Shown here: positions 5,738 to 13,014 of the stretch, in pieces | Position numbering within the stretch: position 1 is the stretch's first letter | Layout: the number at the start of each line of letters is the position of its first letter | Assembly (NCBI GenBank): GCA_016781775.1 | Contig: JADDPR010000027.1 | Coordinates: forward strand, 1 to 15,436 | Length of the DNA stretch: 15,436 nucleotides | Origin: Rubrobacter sp. | GTDB lineage: Bacteria > Actinomycetota > Rubrobacteria > Rubrobacterales > Rubrobacteraceae | Direction of reading: 5' to 3' | Program-made: the position numbers and the translations under genes | Notes under the pieces: generated by a model | Told to the model about the DNA's origin: nothing | What the model saw: only the letters and a program-made list of their open reading frames with translations | Database searches by the model: none

Positions 5738-6766
5738 TTAGCCCGCGGAGAGCGCGTTGCGGTAGTACTCGAGCTCCTCGAGGGAGCGACCGCTACCGAT
5801 GGCGACGCACATCAACGGGTCATCAGCGACGTGCACGGGGATGCCGGTCTCGCGACGCAGCCGCTCGTCGAGCAGCCTCAGAAGGGCGCCGCCGCCGGCG
5901 AGGACCATCCCGCGATCCATGATGTCGCTGGCGAGCTCGGGCGGCGTGCGGTCCAGGGTGTCGCGCACGGCGGCGACGATCGCCTCGACGGGGACGCTGA
6001 TCGCCTCCCGGATCTCCTCGCTGGTAATGGCTATGGTCTTCGGCAGCCCCGTCACCAGGTCCCTGCCCCGTATCTCCGCCGACTCCTCTTCGACGAGCGG
6101 AAACGCGCTGCCGAGCTCGATCTTCAATTGCTCGGCGGTCTGGGTCCCTATCGCCAGCTTGTACTCCCTCTGGATGTAGCCCGTGATCGCCGCGTCGAAG
6201 TCGTTGCCGGCGATCCGGACCGAAGACTTTGTCACGATGCCGCCGAGCGACATCACCGCGACCTCGCTCGTCCCGCCGCCGATGTCCACGACCATGCACC
6301 CTTCGGCCTCGTTGACGGGCAGCCCGGCCCCGATCGCCGCCGCCAACGGCTCCTCGATGATGTACGCCTGACGCGCCCCGGCCGACTCCGTCGCCTCCTT
6401 CACCGCCCGAAGCTCGACCCCGGTCACCCCGGAAGGGACGCACACCACAACGCGTGGGCCCACGAGCGACCTGAAGATGCGCCGGCGCGACTGGGTCTTG
6501 CGGATAAAGTACGAGAGCATCTTCTCCGTGACCTCGAAGTCCGCGATCACCCCGTCCTTCAGGGGCCGCATCGCTACGATGTTGCCCGGCGTGCGGCCGA
6601 GCATCCTCTTGGCCCCGCTCCCTACGGCGACGACCTTGTCGGTCTTGTTATCTACCGCCACCACCGAGGGCTCCGACAAGACGATCCCGTGCCCCTTGAC
6701 GAACACGAGCGTGTTCGCGGTACCGAGATCTATCGCCACATCCCTTCCGAATAATCCTCCGAGCAT
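5738..6766 (-). CDS. mreB: Actin-like cytoskeletal protein MreB
   Basis: MreB forms membrane-bound filaments that orient peptidoglycan synthesis along the side wall. The 342-residue protein carries the actin-fold ATP-binding elements: phosphate 1 with D-L-G-T-A-N-T (13-19), the connect region with E-E-P-L-A-A-A-I-G (138-146), phosphate 2 with D-I-G-G-G-T-S (161-167), and the adenosine motif with L-A-G-G-G-A-L near the C-terminus. MLGGLFGRDVAIDLGTANT is the standard N-terminus, so ATG at 6764-6766 is secure even though AGGA directly abuts it. Its presence suggests a rod-shaped or rod-derived cell. It is followed by mreC, mreD and rodA. Confidence 0.98.
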   Translation of the reverse strand: MLGGLFGRDVAIDLGTANTLVFVKGHGIVLSEPSVVAVDNKTDKVVAVGSGAKRMLGRTPGNIVAMRPLKDGVIADFEVTEKMLSYFIRKTQSRRRIFRSLVGPRVVVCVPSGVTGVELRAVKEATESAGARQAYIIEEPLAAAIGAGLPVNEAEGCMVVDIGGGTSEVAVMSLGGIVTKSSVRIAGNDFDAAITGYIQREYKLAIGTQTAEQLKIELGSAFPLVEEESAEIRGRDLVTGLPKTIAITSEEIREAISVPVEAIVAAVRDTLDRTPPELASDIMDRGMVLAGGGALLRLLDERLRRETGIPVHVADDPLMCVAIGSGRSLEELEYYRNALSAG

Positions 6767-6808
6767 TCCTTTATCCCCATCCGTTCAGGTAGGAGGCCCC
6801 GAAACCCT

Positions 6809-7492
6809 TCAAAGCATCCCGTGTTCTTTCATGCTAAGGTGCCCGTCGCCCACGATCACGTGGTCGAGGACCTCGATCCCCAGGATCTCGGCGGCCCCTA
6901 CCAGCCTCTTCGTGACCTCGCGGTCCTCCGGGCTGGCCTCCGTCTTACCGCTGGGGTGATTGTGCGCCAGAATGACGCTAGCGGCACTCGCCCGAATAGC
7001 CGGCTTGAAGACCTCCCGGGGATGGACGAGCGCTTGGGAGAGGGTGCCTACGCTGATCAACGGGGTGCCGATGACCTCGTTTTTGGTGTTGAGCAGCACG
7101 GCAACGAAGTTCTCCCGGTCGAGGTTGGCTATGCGCCCCCTCAGTAGCCTGTCCACGTCCGCGGGCGATGATATCACGGGCCTACCCGGGTTGCGAACCT
7201 GTCCGATGCGCCTCCCGAGCTCTACCGCGGCCAGTATTATGCAGGCCTTCGCCTCGCCTATTCCGTTAACCTGCGTGAGCTCGTGCACGGAGACGTCGTA
7301 GAGCCCGTGGAGGCCGCCGGCCCGGCTTATGACCTCGTTCGCTAGCTCAACGGCGGTCTTCTCGCGGTTCCCGATCCCGAACAAGAGCCCCAGCAGCTCC
7401 CCGTCCGAGAGAGCGGACGGCCCTGCCTCGAGAAGGCGTTCGCGGGGTCTCAGCTCGGGCGGTAGCTCCTTGATCGTGTATCTGCGCCCCAA
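6809..7492 (-). CDS. radC: RadC family protein (JAMM/MPN+ domain)
   Basis: RadC proteins combine a helix-hairpin-helix region with a JAMM-type metal-binding domain. The old link to DNA repair is weakly supported and the true role is unclear. From the chosen start it has 227 residues: PRERLLEAGPSALSDGELL near the N-terminus, a helix-hairpin-helix with VNGIGEAKA (about 72-95), and the metal motif H-N-H-P-(6)-S-x-x-D (177-190). All metal ligands are present. The frame is open to a TTG at 7522 without a ribosome binding site. TTG at 7490-7492 has AGGAG eight bases upstream and gives the family's usual short N-terminus, so it is preferred. It lies between maf and mreB, as in Bacillus subtilis. Confidence 0.93.
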   Translation of the reverse strand: MGRRYTIKELPPELRPRERLLEAGPSALSDGELLGLLFGIGNREKTAVELANEVISRAGGLHGLYDVSVHELTQVNGIGEAKACIILAAVELGRRIGQVRNPGRPVISSPADVDRLLRGRIANLDRENFVAVLLNTKNEVIGTPLISVGTLSQALVHPREVFKPAIRASAASVILAHNHPSGKTEASPEDREVTKRLVGAAEILGIEVLDHVIVGDGHLSMKEHGML

Positions 7493-7500
7493 CAGCCTCG

Positions 7501-7505
7501 CTCCT
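7501..7505 (-). promoter_or_regulatory. Ribosome binding site deciding the radC start
   Basis: AGGAG on the minus strand lies eight bases before TTG at 7490-7492. The upstream alternative TTG at 7520-7522 has no comparable signal. Confidence 0.65.
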
Positions 7506-7584
7506 CGTGACGGGTCCCGCAACTCGTGGTCCGGAGCAAGGATACGATCCCGAAGCCGCGAACGCGTCCCCCGATCGGGATGAA

Positions 7585-8169
7585 TTAGTACCAGCGGACG
7601 CCGTGTTCCTCCAGCATGCGGCTCGTCGTGGAGAGCGGGAGACCGACGACGTTGGTGTAATCGCCCTCGATGCCCTCCACGAAGAGCGCCGCCGTACCTT
7701 GTATTGCGTAGCCTCCGGCCTTGCCGACCCCCTCCCCGAGCCTCGCGTAGTGCAGAAGCTCGGGCTCGGAGAGGGACCGCATCCGCACGCGCGTGGCGAC
7801 GCTCCGAACGGAGACGCCATCCCCCTCACCGCCCACGACCGCGACCCCCGAGTAGACCTCGTGCTCGCGCCCCTCGAGGAGACCGAGCATGCGACGCACG
7901 TCGCCCTCGCCCTTCGCCTGGCCCAAAACCTCCCGGGATTCCGGCACGTAAACGATCGTATCGGCCGCAAGCACCACGGTGCCTGCGGGCGGGCCCGCCG
8001 GGTCGCCCGCTACCGCGAGCGCCTTCCCCCTGGCGTTAGCCACGACGGTTTCGGTTGGGTCCGGTAGGGAGACCTCCGGGAAGCCGCTCTTCCGGGGGAC
8101 GAAGTCGTAGCCGACCATGCGTAAGAGGTCGACGCGGCGGGCGGACTCCGAGGCGAGGACGAACTGCAT
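7585..8169 (-). CDS. maf: Maf family nucleotide pyrophosphatase
   Basis: Maf proteins hydrolyse non-canonical or surplus nucleoside triphosphates (dTTP/UTP or modified forms) to monophosphates and affect septum formation when overproduced. The 194-residue product has the family start LASESARRVDLL (S-x-S-x-R-R at 6-12), the catalytic A-A-D-T (68-71), K-A-G-G-Y-A-I-Q-G (150-158) and D-Y-T-N-V-V-G-L-P (170-178). Two normally conserved positions differ. The L-G-K-P segment reads L-G-Q-A (82-85), and the Asp usually found before K-A-G is Gly (149). Substrate class cannot be assigned. ATG at 8167-8169 has a modest upstream AAGG. The maf-radC-mreB order is shared with Bacillus. Confidence 0.93.
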   Translation of the reverse strand: MQFVLASESARRVDLLRMVGYDFVPRKSGFPEVSLPDPTETVVANARGKALAVAGDPAGPPAGTVVLAADTIVYVPESREVLGQAKGEGDVRRMLGLLEGREHEVYSGVAVVGGEGDGVSVRSVATRVRMRSLSEPELLHYARLGEGVGKAGGYAIQGTAALFVEGIEGDYTNVVGLPLSTTSRMLEEHGVRWY

Positions 8170-8184
8170 ATGCGCCTTGTCCCC

Positions 8185-8586
8185 CTAGGAGCCGAAGAAG
8201 AGGCCGAGCTCTCTCTCTGCGCTCTCCGGGGAGTCGGAGCCGTGCACGAGGTTGTCGGGGAGGCTCAGAGCTAGGTCGCCGCGGATGGTGCCGGGGGCGG
8301 CTTCAGCCGGGTTCGTCGAGCCCATGAGGCGGCGGACGACCTGGATGGCCCCTTCGCCCTCGATCCTCATCGCGACGACCGGCGTGGAGGTAATAAAGTC
8401 GACCAGCTCGCCGAAGAAGGGCTTCTCGCGGTGCTCGGCGTAGTGCTGCTCGGCGAGCTCGCGGCTGACGTTCATGAGTTGCATCGCCCGGATGTCGAGC
8501 CCCTTTGCCTCGAAGCGGCGCACGATCTCCCCCACGAGACGCCGCCGTACGCCGTCGCCCTTCACGAGCACGAGAGTCTGTTCCAT
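8185..8586 (-). CDS. ndk: Nucleoside diphosphate kinase
   Basis: Ndk moves the gamma phosphate from ATP to other nucleoside diphosphates through a phosphohistidine, balancing the nucleotide pools. The 133-residue protein is near the usual 136-140. The active-site motif N-L-V-H-G-S-D-S (112-119) contains the phosphorylated His 115. Other substrate-binding residues by alignment are Lys 9, Tyr 49, Arg 85/86, Thr 91, Arg 102 and Asn 112, all present. The normally invariant K-P-D near the N-terminus reads K-G-D (9-11). The frame extends upstream through the preceding gene, but ATG at 8584-8586 has AAGGAG seven bases away and is clearly the start. Gaps are 20 bases from the zinc-ribbon gene and 15 to maf. 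Confidence 0.96.
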   Translation of the reverse strand: MEQTLVLVKGDGVRRRLVGEIVRRFEAKGLDIRAMQLMNVSRELAEQHYAEHREKPFFGELVDFITSTPVVAMRIEGEGAIQVVRRLMGSTNPAEAAPGTIRGDLALSLPDNLVHGSDSPESAERELGLFFGS

Positions 8587-8606
8587 GGTCCTACTCCTTT
8601 TTCGTC

Positions 8607-9095
8607 CTACGGTCCGATGTTCTTCTTGCGCTGCGCCGTGGCGCAATACGGGCAGGTCGCCCATTCGAGACGCAGCGGCCGAGCGCAGTTCTCGCAGGGC
8701 CTCTTGAGGTCCCAGCCGCACTCGGGGCAGAGGAGATAATCGTTCTCCACCACCGAGCGGCAGTTGGGGCAGAGGTTGACCCTGCTCTTGAGCTCCCTCT
8801 CCAGGACCGCCAGCTCCAGCTCGCGCTCCCGGGAGTCCGCTACGTACTCGGGAGGACGCACTATAACGTAGATCAAGGTCCCTATAAATGGGAAGATGAG
8901 CGCGACGGCCCCCCAGTACCACCGCATCGCCCCCCGCCGGTCGGCGTCCGTAAACGTCCAGTACACGAGCGCGAGCCACAGAATCGCGAAGAACAGCGCG
9001 ACGAGCCGCAGCCCGAGCGTGAGCAGAGGGCTCCCCAGAAAGTCGTTTATGGCCTGAAACGGGTCCCCGTCGGTCTGGAGCAGAGCCACGCTCAC
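8607..9095 (-). CDS. Two-span membrane protein with double zinc ribbon
   Basis: This 162-residue protein has no assigned function that I know of. A short N-terminus precedes two membrane helices (about 24-47 and 58-80) joined by a charged loop (TDADRRG). The second helix ends F-P-F-I-G-T-L-I-Y, resembling the PLDc_N-type hairpin. A Glu/Arg-rich helix (about 85-105) leads to two zinc ribbons with identical spacing: Cys 109, 112, 123, 126 and Cys 134, 137, 148, 151, each CxxC-x10-CxxC. The ribbons are probably cytoplasmic if the helices form a hairpin. Similar proteins occur near ndk in actinobacteria, as far as I recall. GTG at 9093-9095 overlaps the stop of the 32-residue ORF as GTGA, and GAGG lies eight bases upstream, so the two are probably translated together. 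Confidence 0.85.
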   Translation of the reverse strand: MSVALLQTDGDPFQAINDFLGSPLLTLGLRLVALFFAILWLALVYWTFTDADRRGAMRWYWGAVALIFPFIGTLIYVIVRPPEYVADSRERELELAVLERELKSRVNLCPNCRSVVENDYLLCPECGWDLKRPCENCARPLRLEWATCPYCATAQRKKNIGP

Positions 9096-9190
9096 CCCAC
9101 GAACCTCGACACCACAAAGAATCCGAGCACGAAAGAGACGACGGCGACGACGGCGAGCAACCCGAGCAGCTTCCAGATCCCGCTAGTCAC
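9092..9190 (-). CDS. Small single-span membrane protein, 32 residues (hypothetical)
   Basis: I do not recognise this small ORF. It starts with GTG at 9188-9190 within the last eight bases of folC and ends with TGA at 9092-9094, which overlaps the GTG of the zinc-ribbon gene (GTGA). GGAGG lies five bases upstream in a longer purine run. The product starts MTSGIWK, then has an almost unbroken hydrophobic stretch (about 8-27, Leu/Val/Ala/Phe) and ends SRFVG, so it would be one transmembrane helix with a short basic-aromatic end. Overlaps with both neighbours and the good ribosome binding site argue for real translation. A chance ORF of this size in GC-rich DNA is still possible. Confidence 0.6.
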   Translation of the reverse strand: MTSGIWKLLGLLAVVAVVSFVLGFFVVSRFVG

Positions 9191-10439
9191 GATCCCCTCC
9201 CCCTCGCAGAACACCGAGAACGCCCGCCGCGGTGTACAGCGAACCCGTCACCAACACGGCCCCGCCCTTGCCCGCCGCCTCCTCGACGGCGACCTCCAGG
9301 GCGCCGCCGGGATCGCGGACGACCACGGCCCCCCCTCCCGACTCATCCTTCGGAGCATACTCGCGGACCAGATCCTCAGGCTCCGCAGCCCGGCCACCGC
9401 TACCGCCGGGGCGCGTCAGCACCACAGAGGCGGCCTCCCCCTCGACGGCCCCGAGCATACCCACGAGGTCCTTCTCTCGCAAGGCGCCGAAGACAACGAC
9501 AAGAGGCTTCCCCGCGTACCGCGCGCGTACTGCCGCGAGCGTGGCCGCGATCCCCTCGGGGTTGTGCCCCCCATCGACGACGACCGGCACGCCATCGACC
9601 TCGAACTCCTCGAACCGGGCCGGGAGCCTGCCCCACAGCGCCGCCGCCCTCCGCTGCTCCTCCCCCAGCAAAGGACGCCCGAGCAAGACCTCGGCAGCCC
9701 TCATGCCGAGCCGCGCGTTCCGGGCGAGGTGGGGTGGCAAGCCGGCCGTGGCCGGGTCCTCCAGACAGCCGTCCTCGACCCGGACGAGCCCGGCCCCGAC
9801 CCGCTCGCAAGCCCTGCGGGCGAGCCGCACGACCCGCTCGTCGTCGGTCCCGAGCACGAGGGTCGAACCGGGCCGCACGCTCGCCAGCTTCTCGATAGCG
9901 ACCTCCTCGACCGTCCCGCCCAGGTACTCGGCGTGGTCGAGCCCGACGTTCGTGAGAACCACGACCTCGGCTGGCGCCGCGGTCGTCGCGTCGTGGCGAG
10001 CCCCAAGCCCCGCCTCGAGGACGGCGAACTCGAGGCCGCGGTCCCGGAAGATCCCGAGGGCACCGGCGGTCAGGATCTCGAACTGCGTCGCGGGGACGCC
10101 GCTCGCGTCGGCGACCTCCATGACCTTCCCCATCGCGGAGGCGAACTCCCTCTGCGAAACCGGGACGCCCCCGATCATCACGCGCTCGGTGTAGGAGAGG
10201 ACGTGCGGCGAGAGGTAGGCACCGGAGGGCCACCCGGCCGCTTCGAGCGCGGCGGCGAGCGACGTGGCGGTCGTGCCCTTGCCGTTGGTGCCGACGACCT
10301 GGGCGACGCGGAGCGAACGGTGCGGACGATCGAGTAGGGCGAGGAGGGCTTCGATCCGCTCGAAGCCCAGGGCGACCCGGCGGCGGCGGTCCAGATTCTC
10401 GCAGACCGCTTCGTACGCCGTTTGCGCGGCCGGTCTCAC
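9183..10439 (-). CDS. folC: Folylpolyglutamate synthase / dihydrofolate synthase FolC
   Basis: FolC adds glutamate to dihydropteroate and/or to reduced folates using ATP, keeping folates in the cell. The 418-residue product has the Mur-ligase-type ATP loop V-V-G-T-N-G-K-G-T (48-56), the omega-loop region with S-P-H (77-79), N-V-G-L-D-H (164-169), E-K-L with the lysine usually carbamylated (Lys 184), and D-G-G-H-N-P (289-294) opening the C-terminal domain. The segment normally close to GLGGRLDATN reads GLGARHDATT (about 144-153), a mild divergence. Whether it has both activities cannot be told. The frame runs on into valS, but GTG at 10437-10439, eight bases after the valS stop, gives the normal length. 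Its ribosome binding site is weak. Confidence 0.93.
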   Translation of the reverse strand: MRPAAQTAYEAVCENLDRRRRVALGFERIEALLALLDRPHRSLRVAQVVGTNGKGTTATSLAAALEAAGWPSGAYLSPHVLSYTERVMIGGVPVSQREFASAMGKVMEVADASGVPATQFEILTAGALGIFRDRGLEFAVLEAGLGARHDATTAAPAEVVVLTNVGLDHAEYLGGTVEEVAIEKLASVRPGSTLVLGTDDERVVRLARRACERVGAGLVRVEDGCLEDPATAGLPPHLARNARLGMRAAEVLLGRPLLGEEQRRAAALWGRLPARFEEFEVDGVPVVVDGGHNPEGIAATLAAVRARYAGKPLVVVFGALREKDLVGMLGAVEGEAASVVLTRPGGSGGRAAEPEDLVREYAPKDESGGGAVVVRDPGGALEVAVEEAAGKGGAVLVTGSLYTAAGVLGVLRGGGDRD

Positions 10440-10446
10440 GCCCCGT

Positions 10447-12999
10447 TTAGAGGTAATCGTCCAGGCGTCCGCGGAGCGTCTCGAGCAGGCTCGCGTTCGC
10501 TCGAAGCTTCTCGCGCTCGGCCTCGACCACCGGAGCAGGCGCCTTCTCGACGAACCTCTCGTTCGAGAGCTTGCCCTGGGCGCGCTTGACCTCGCCCTCG
10601 ATCCGTCCGATCTCCTTCTCCAGGCGCGTGATCTCCCCGAGCCTGAGCTCCTCGGAGAGGACGAGCTCGACCACGCCATCCCCGGCGGCGAGCGCCGCCC
10701 TGCGCTCCGACCTATTGAGCTCTTCCACGAGCTTTACGCCCGCCAACGCGGAGAACACCCGCTCGTCGACGCCCTCCGGAGCGCGCCCTTCGAGCTCCCC
10801 ATCCACCTTGCCCTCGGAACGGAAGGCGCGCACGGCCGTGACCGCCGCCCGCGTGAGGTCGAGGAGACGCGCGGCGTTCGGATCCTCGAGCGCGGGATCG
10901 AAGCGCGGAAATTCCGCCCTCACCAGCATCTCCTCGCCCCCGAGCACCCGGTTCATCTCCTCGGTCCCGAAGGGCATCACAGGGTGCAGAAGTCGCAAGA
11001 CCCCGTCGAAGACCTCGCGCAGAATGCGCGGCGTCTCCGCCGACGGCGCCGCCTTCGCGATCTCGACGTACCAGTCCGCTAATCGGTGCCAGGCAAAGTC
11101 GTAGACGAGGCGCATCGCCTCGGAGAACTCGCACTCCTCCAGCAGCCGGTCGTACTCGCGCACCGTCTCGTTGAAGGAGTGGAGGATCCAACGGTCCGAG
11201 ACCGAAGCCTCCCCCGTAGCCTCATCCGCCTCGTAACCGGCCACGAACCGCGTCACGTTCCACAGCTTCGTTACGAAGGATCGTCCCATGTTCGCCCGCT
11301 CGTACGAGTAGGCGAAGTCCTGCGTCGAGGACTGGTACAGGAGCCCGAAGCGGACCGCGTCCGTGCCGTACTCGTCGAAGAGCTCCAGGGGATTGATGGT
11401 GTTCCCCTTGGACTTGCTCATCTTCGTCCCGTCCTCGGCGAGCACGATGGAATGGACGTTGATCTTTTTGAACGGAACCTCCCCGCGGAAGCGCAAGCCC
11501 GTCATGATCATACGTGCCACCCACAGGTACATGATCTCCCGCGCCGTACTGAGAAGGGCCGTCGGGTAGAAGTAAGAGAGCTCCTCGGTCTCGACGGGCC
11601 AGTCGAGCGTCGCGAACGGCCACAGCCCGCTGCTGAACCACGTATCCAGGATGTCGGGGTCCTGCTCCCAGCCCTCACCCGGCGACTCCTTCGCCGCGAC
11701 GACCTCGCCGTCGGGCCCGTACCACACGGGTATCCTGTGGCCCCACCACAGTTGGCGGCTGACGTTCCAGTCCTGCAGGTTCTCCAACCACCGAACCGTC
11801 TCCCGCCGCCACGAGTCGGGGTAGACCGTGATCTCCCCGTCGCGGAGCGCGCGTATGGCAGGTTCGGCGAGCTCTCTCATCGAGACCCACCACTGCTCCG
11901 AGAGCCAGGGCTCTATGACCGCTCCGCAACGGTCGCAATGCCCGACCCTGTGGCGGTGCTGCTTGACCTCCCCGAGCAGACCTTCGGCGTCGAGGCGCCG
12001 GGCGATCTCCACCCGCGCCTCCTCGCGCGACATCCCCTCGAAGGGACCGCCGTTCTCGTTGATCGTGCCGTCCGGGTTCAGGACGTTCACGGCTTCGAGC
12101 CCGTGGCGCTCCCCGATCTCGAAGTCGTTCGGGTCGTGCGCCGGCGTGACCTTCAAGACACCCGTCCCGAACGCCGGGTCCACGTAGGAATCGGAGAGCA
12201 CCTCGACCTCGCGCCCAACGAACGGCACCATGACCTGGCGGCCCACAATCTGCGCATACCGCTCGTCCTCCGGGTTCGCGACGAGCGCCACGTCGCCGAG
12301 CAACGTCTCCGGCCGCGTCGTGAAGACCTGGACGTAATCGTTGCCGTCGGGACCGGGTCCCCCGTCGTCGGCGAAGGGGTAGCGCACCCCGTAGAGCTTG
12401 CCGTCGACCTCTTCGTAGTTGACCTCGAGGTCGCTGATGGCGGAGCGGTCGCGCGGGCACCAGTTCGTGATACGCGCGCCACGGTAGACCAAACCGGCGT
12501 TGTACAGCTCGACGAACGCCTCCGCGACGGCCTCCTGGTAGCCCTCGTCCATCGTGTACCGGAGGCGTCGCCAGTCGGCGGAGGCCCCAAGGCGCTTCAT
12601 CTGGCCGAGAATCTGCGAGCGCGACTCCTGAGCGAACTCCTGGCAGAGTTTGAGGAACCGCTCCCTACCGACGTCCCAGCGGGTCTTCCCCTCCTCGCGC
12701 ACGAGCTTGCGCTCGACGACGTTCTGCAGGGCGATGGAGGCGTGGTCAACGCCGGGGAGCCAGAGGGCCTCGTAGCCCTTCATCCGGGCGCGCCGGATCA
12801 GGGCATCCTGGATCGAGCCGTTCAGCGCGTGGCCCATGTGTAACGCCCCCGTCACGTTCGGCGGGGGCAGAACTATGCAGTACGGCTCTTTGTCGGGGTT
12901 CGGCTCGGCGTCGAAGGCGCCGGACCGCTCCCACTCTTCGTAGATCCGGTCCTCGACGGCCTTCGGGTCGTAGGTCTTTGGGATCTCCGCCTGGTTCAA
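10447..12999 (-). CDS. valS: Valyl-tRNA synthetase
   Basis: ValS charges tRNA-Val and edits misactivated threonine. The 850-residue class I enzyme has P-P-P-N-V-T-G-A-L-H-M-G-H-A (45-58, HIGH motif HMGH at 54-57). Next comes the editing domain with T-T-R-P-E-T-L-L-G-D-V-A (227-238) and G-T-G-V-L-K-V-T-P-A-H-D (278-289). C-x-x-C follows at 355-358, then W-F-S-S-G-L-W-P (454-461), G-T-K-M-S-K-S (524-530), the anticodon-binding helices, and a C-terminal coiled coil (about 785-850) typical of bacterial ValS. The early motif usually GTDHAGIATQ is GVDHASIALQ (83-92). TTG at 12997-12999 starts the gene 15 bases after the clpX stop; AGGGG nearby is a modest ribosome binding site. Confidence 0.97.
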   Translation of the reverse strand: MNQAEIPKTYDPKAVEDRIYEEWERSGAFDAEPNPDKEPYCIVLPPPNVTGALHMGHALNGSIQDALIRRARMKGYEALWLPGVDHASIALQNVVERKLVREEGKTRWDVGRERFLKLCQEFAQESRSQILGQMKRLGASADWRRLRYTMDEGYQEAVAEAFVELYNAGLVYRGARITNWCPRDRSAISDLEVNYEEVDGKLYGVRYPFADDGGPGPDGNDYVQVFTTRPETLLGDVALVANPEDERYAQIVGRQVMVPFVGREVEVLSDSYVDPAFGTGVLKVTPAHDPNDFEIGERHGLEAVNVLNPDGTINENGGPFEGMSREEARVEIARRLDAEGLLGEVKQHRHRVGHCDRCGAVIEPWLSEQWWVSMRELAEPAIRALRDGEITVYPDSWRRETVRWLENLQDWNVSRQLWWGHRIPVWYGPDGEVVAAKESPGEGWEQDPDILDTWFSSGLWPFATLDWPVETEELSYFYPTALLSTAREIMYLWVARMIMTGLRFRGEVPFKKINVHSIVLAEDGTKMSKSKGNTINPLELFDEYGTDAVRFGLLYQSSTQDFAYSYERANMGRSFVTKLWNVTRFVAGYEADEATGEASVSDRWILHSFNETVREYDRLLEECEFSEAMRLVYDFAWHRLADWYVEIAKAAPSAETPRILREVFDGVLRLLHPVMPFGTEEMNRVLGGEEMLVRAEFPRFDPALEDPNAARLLDLTRAAVTAVRAFRSEGKVDGELEGRAPEGVDERVFSALAGVKLVEELNRSERRAALAAGDGVVELVLSEELRLGEITRLEKEIGRIEGEVKRAQGKLSNERFVEKAPAPVVEAEREKLRANASLLETLRGRLDDYL

Positions 13000-13014
13000 C
13001 TGGCCCCTGAGCCC

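Noticed and set aside
7493..7584. Gap between maf and radC as a promoter or small gene
   Set aside because: Only a weak TATCCT with no matching -35 and no ORF with a ribosome binding site except that of radC itself.
8587..9117. Upstream extension of the ndk frame through the zinc-ribbon gene
   Set aside because: It is an out-of-frame reading of a real gene; ATG 8584-8586 with AAGGAG matches the Ndk N-terminus.
8505..10337. 610-codon open frame on the plus strand opposite ndk, the zinc-ribbon gene and folC
   Set aside because: It is antisense to recognisable genes, low in family-like motifs and rich in Arg, Pro and Gly, as expected from GC-biased third positions.
10440..10679. Upstream extension of the folC frame into valS
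   Set aside because: The Ser/Arg-rich sequence is a frame-shifted reading of the valS coiled coil; the normal FolC length starts at GTG 10437-10439.
11086..12843. 585-codon open frame on the plus strand opposite valS
   Set aside because: It mirrors valS codon bias. The valS frame carries all catalytic motifs and the antisense frame carries none.
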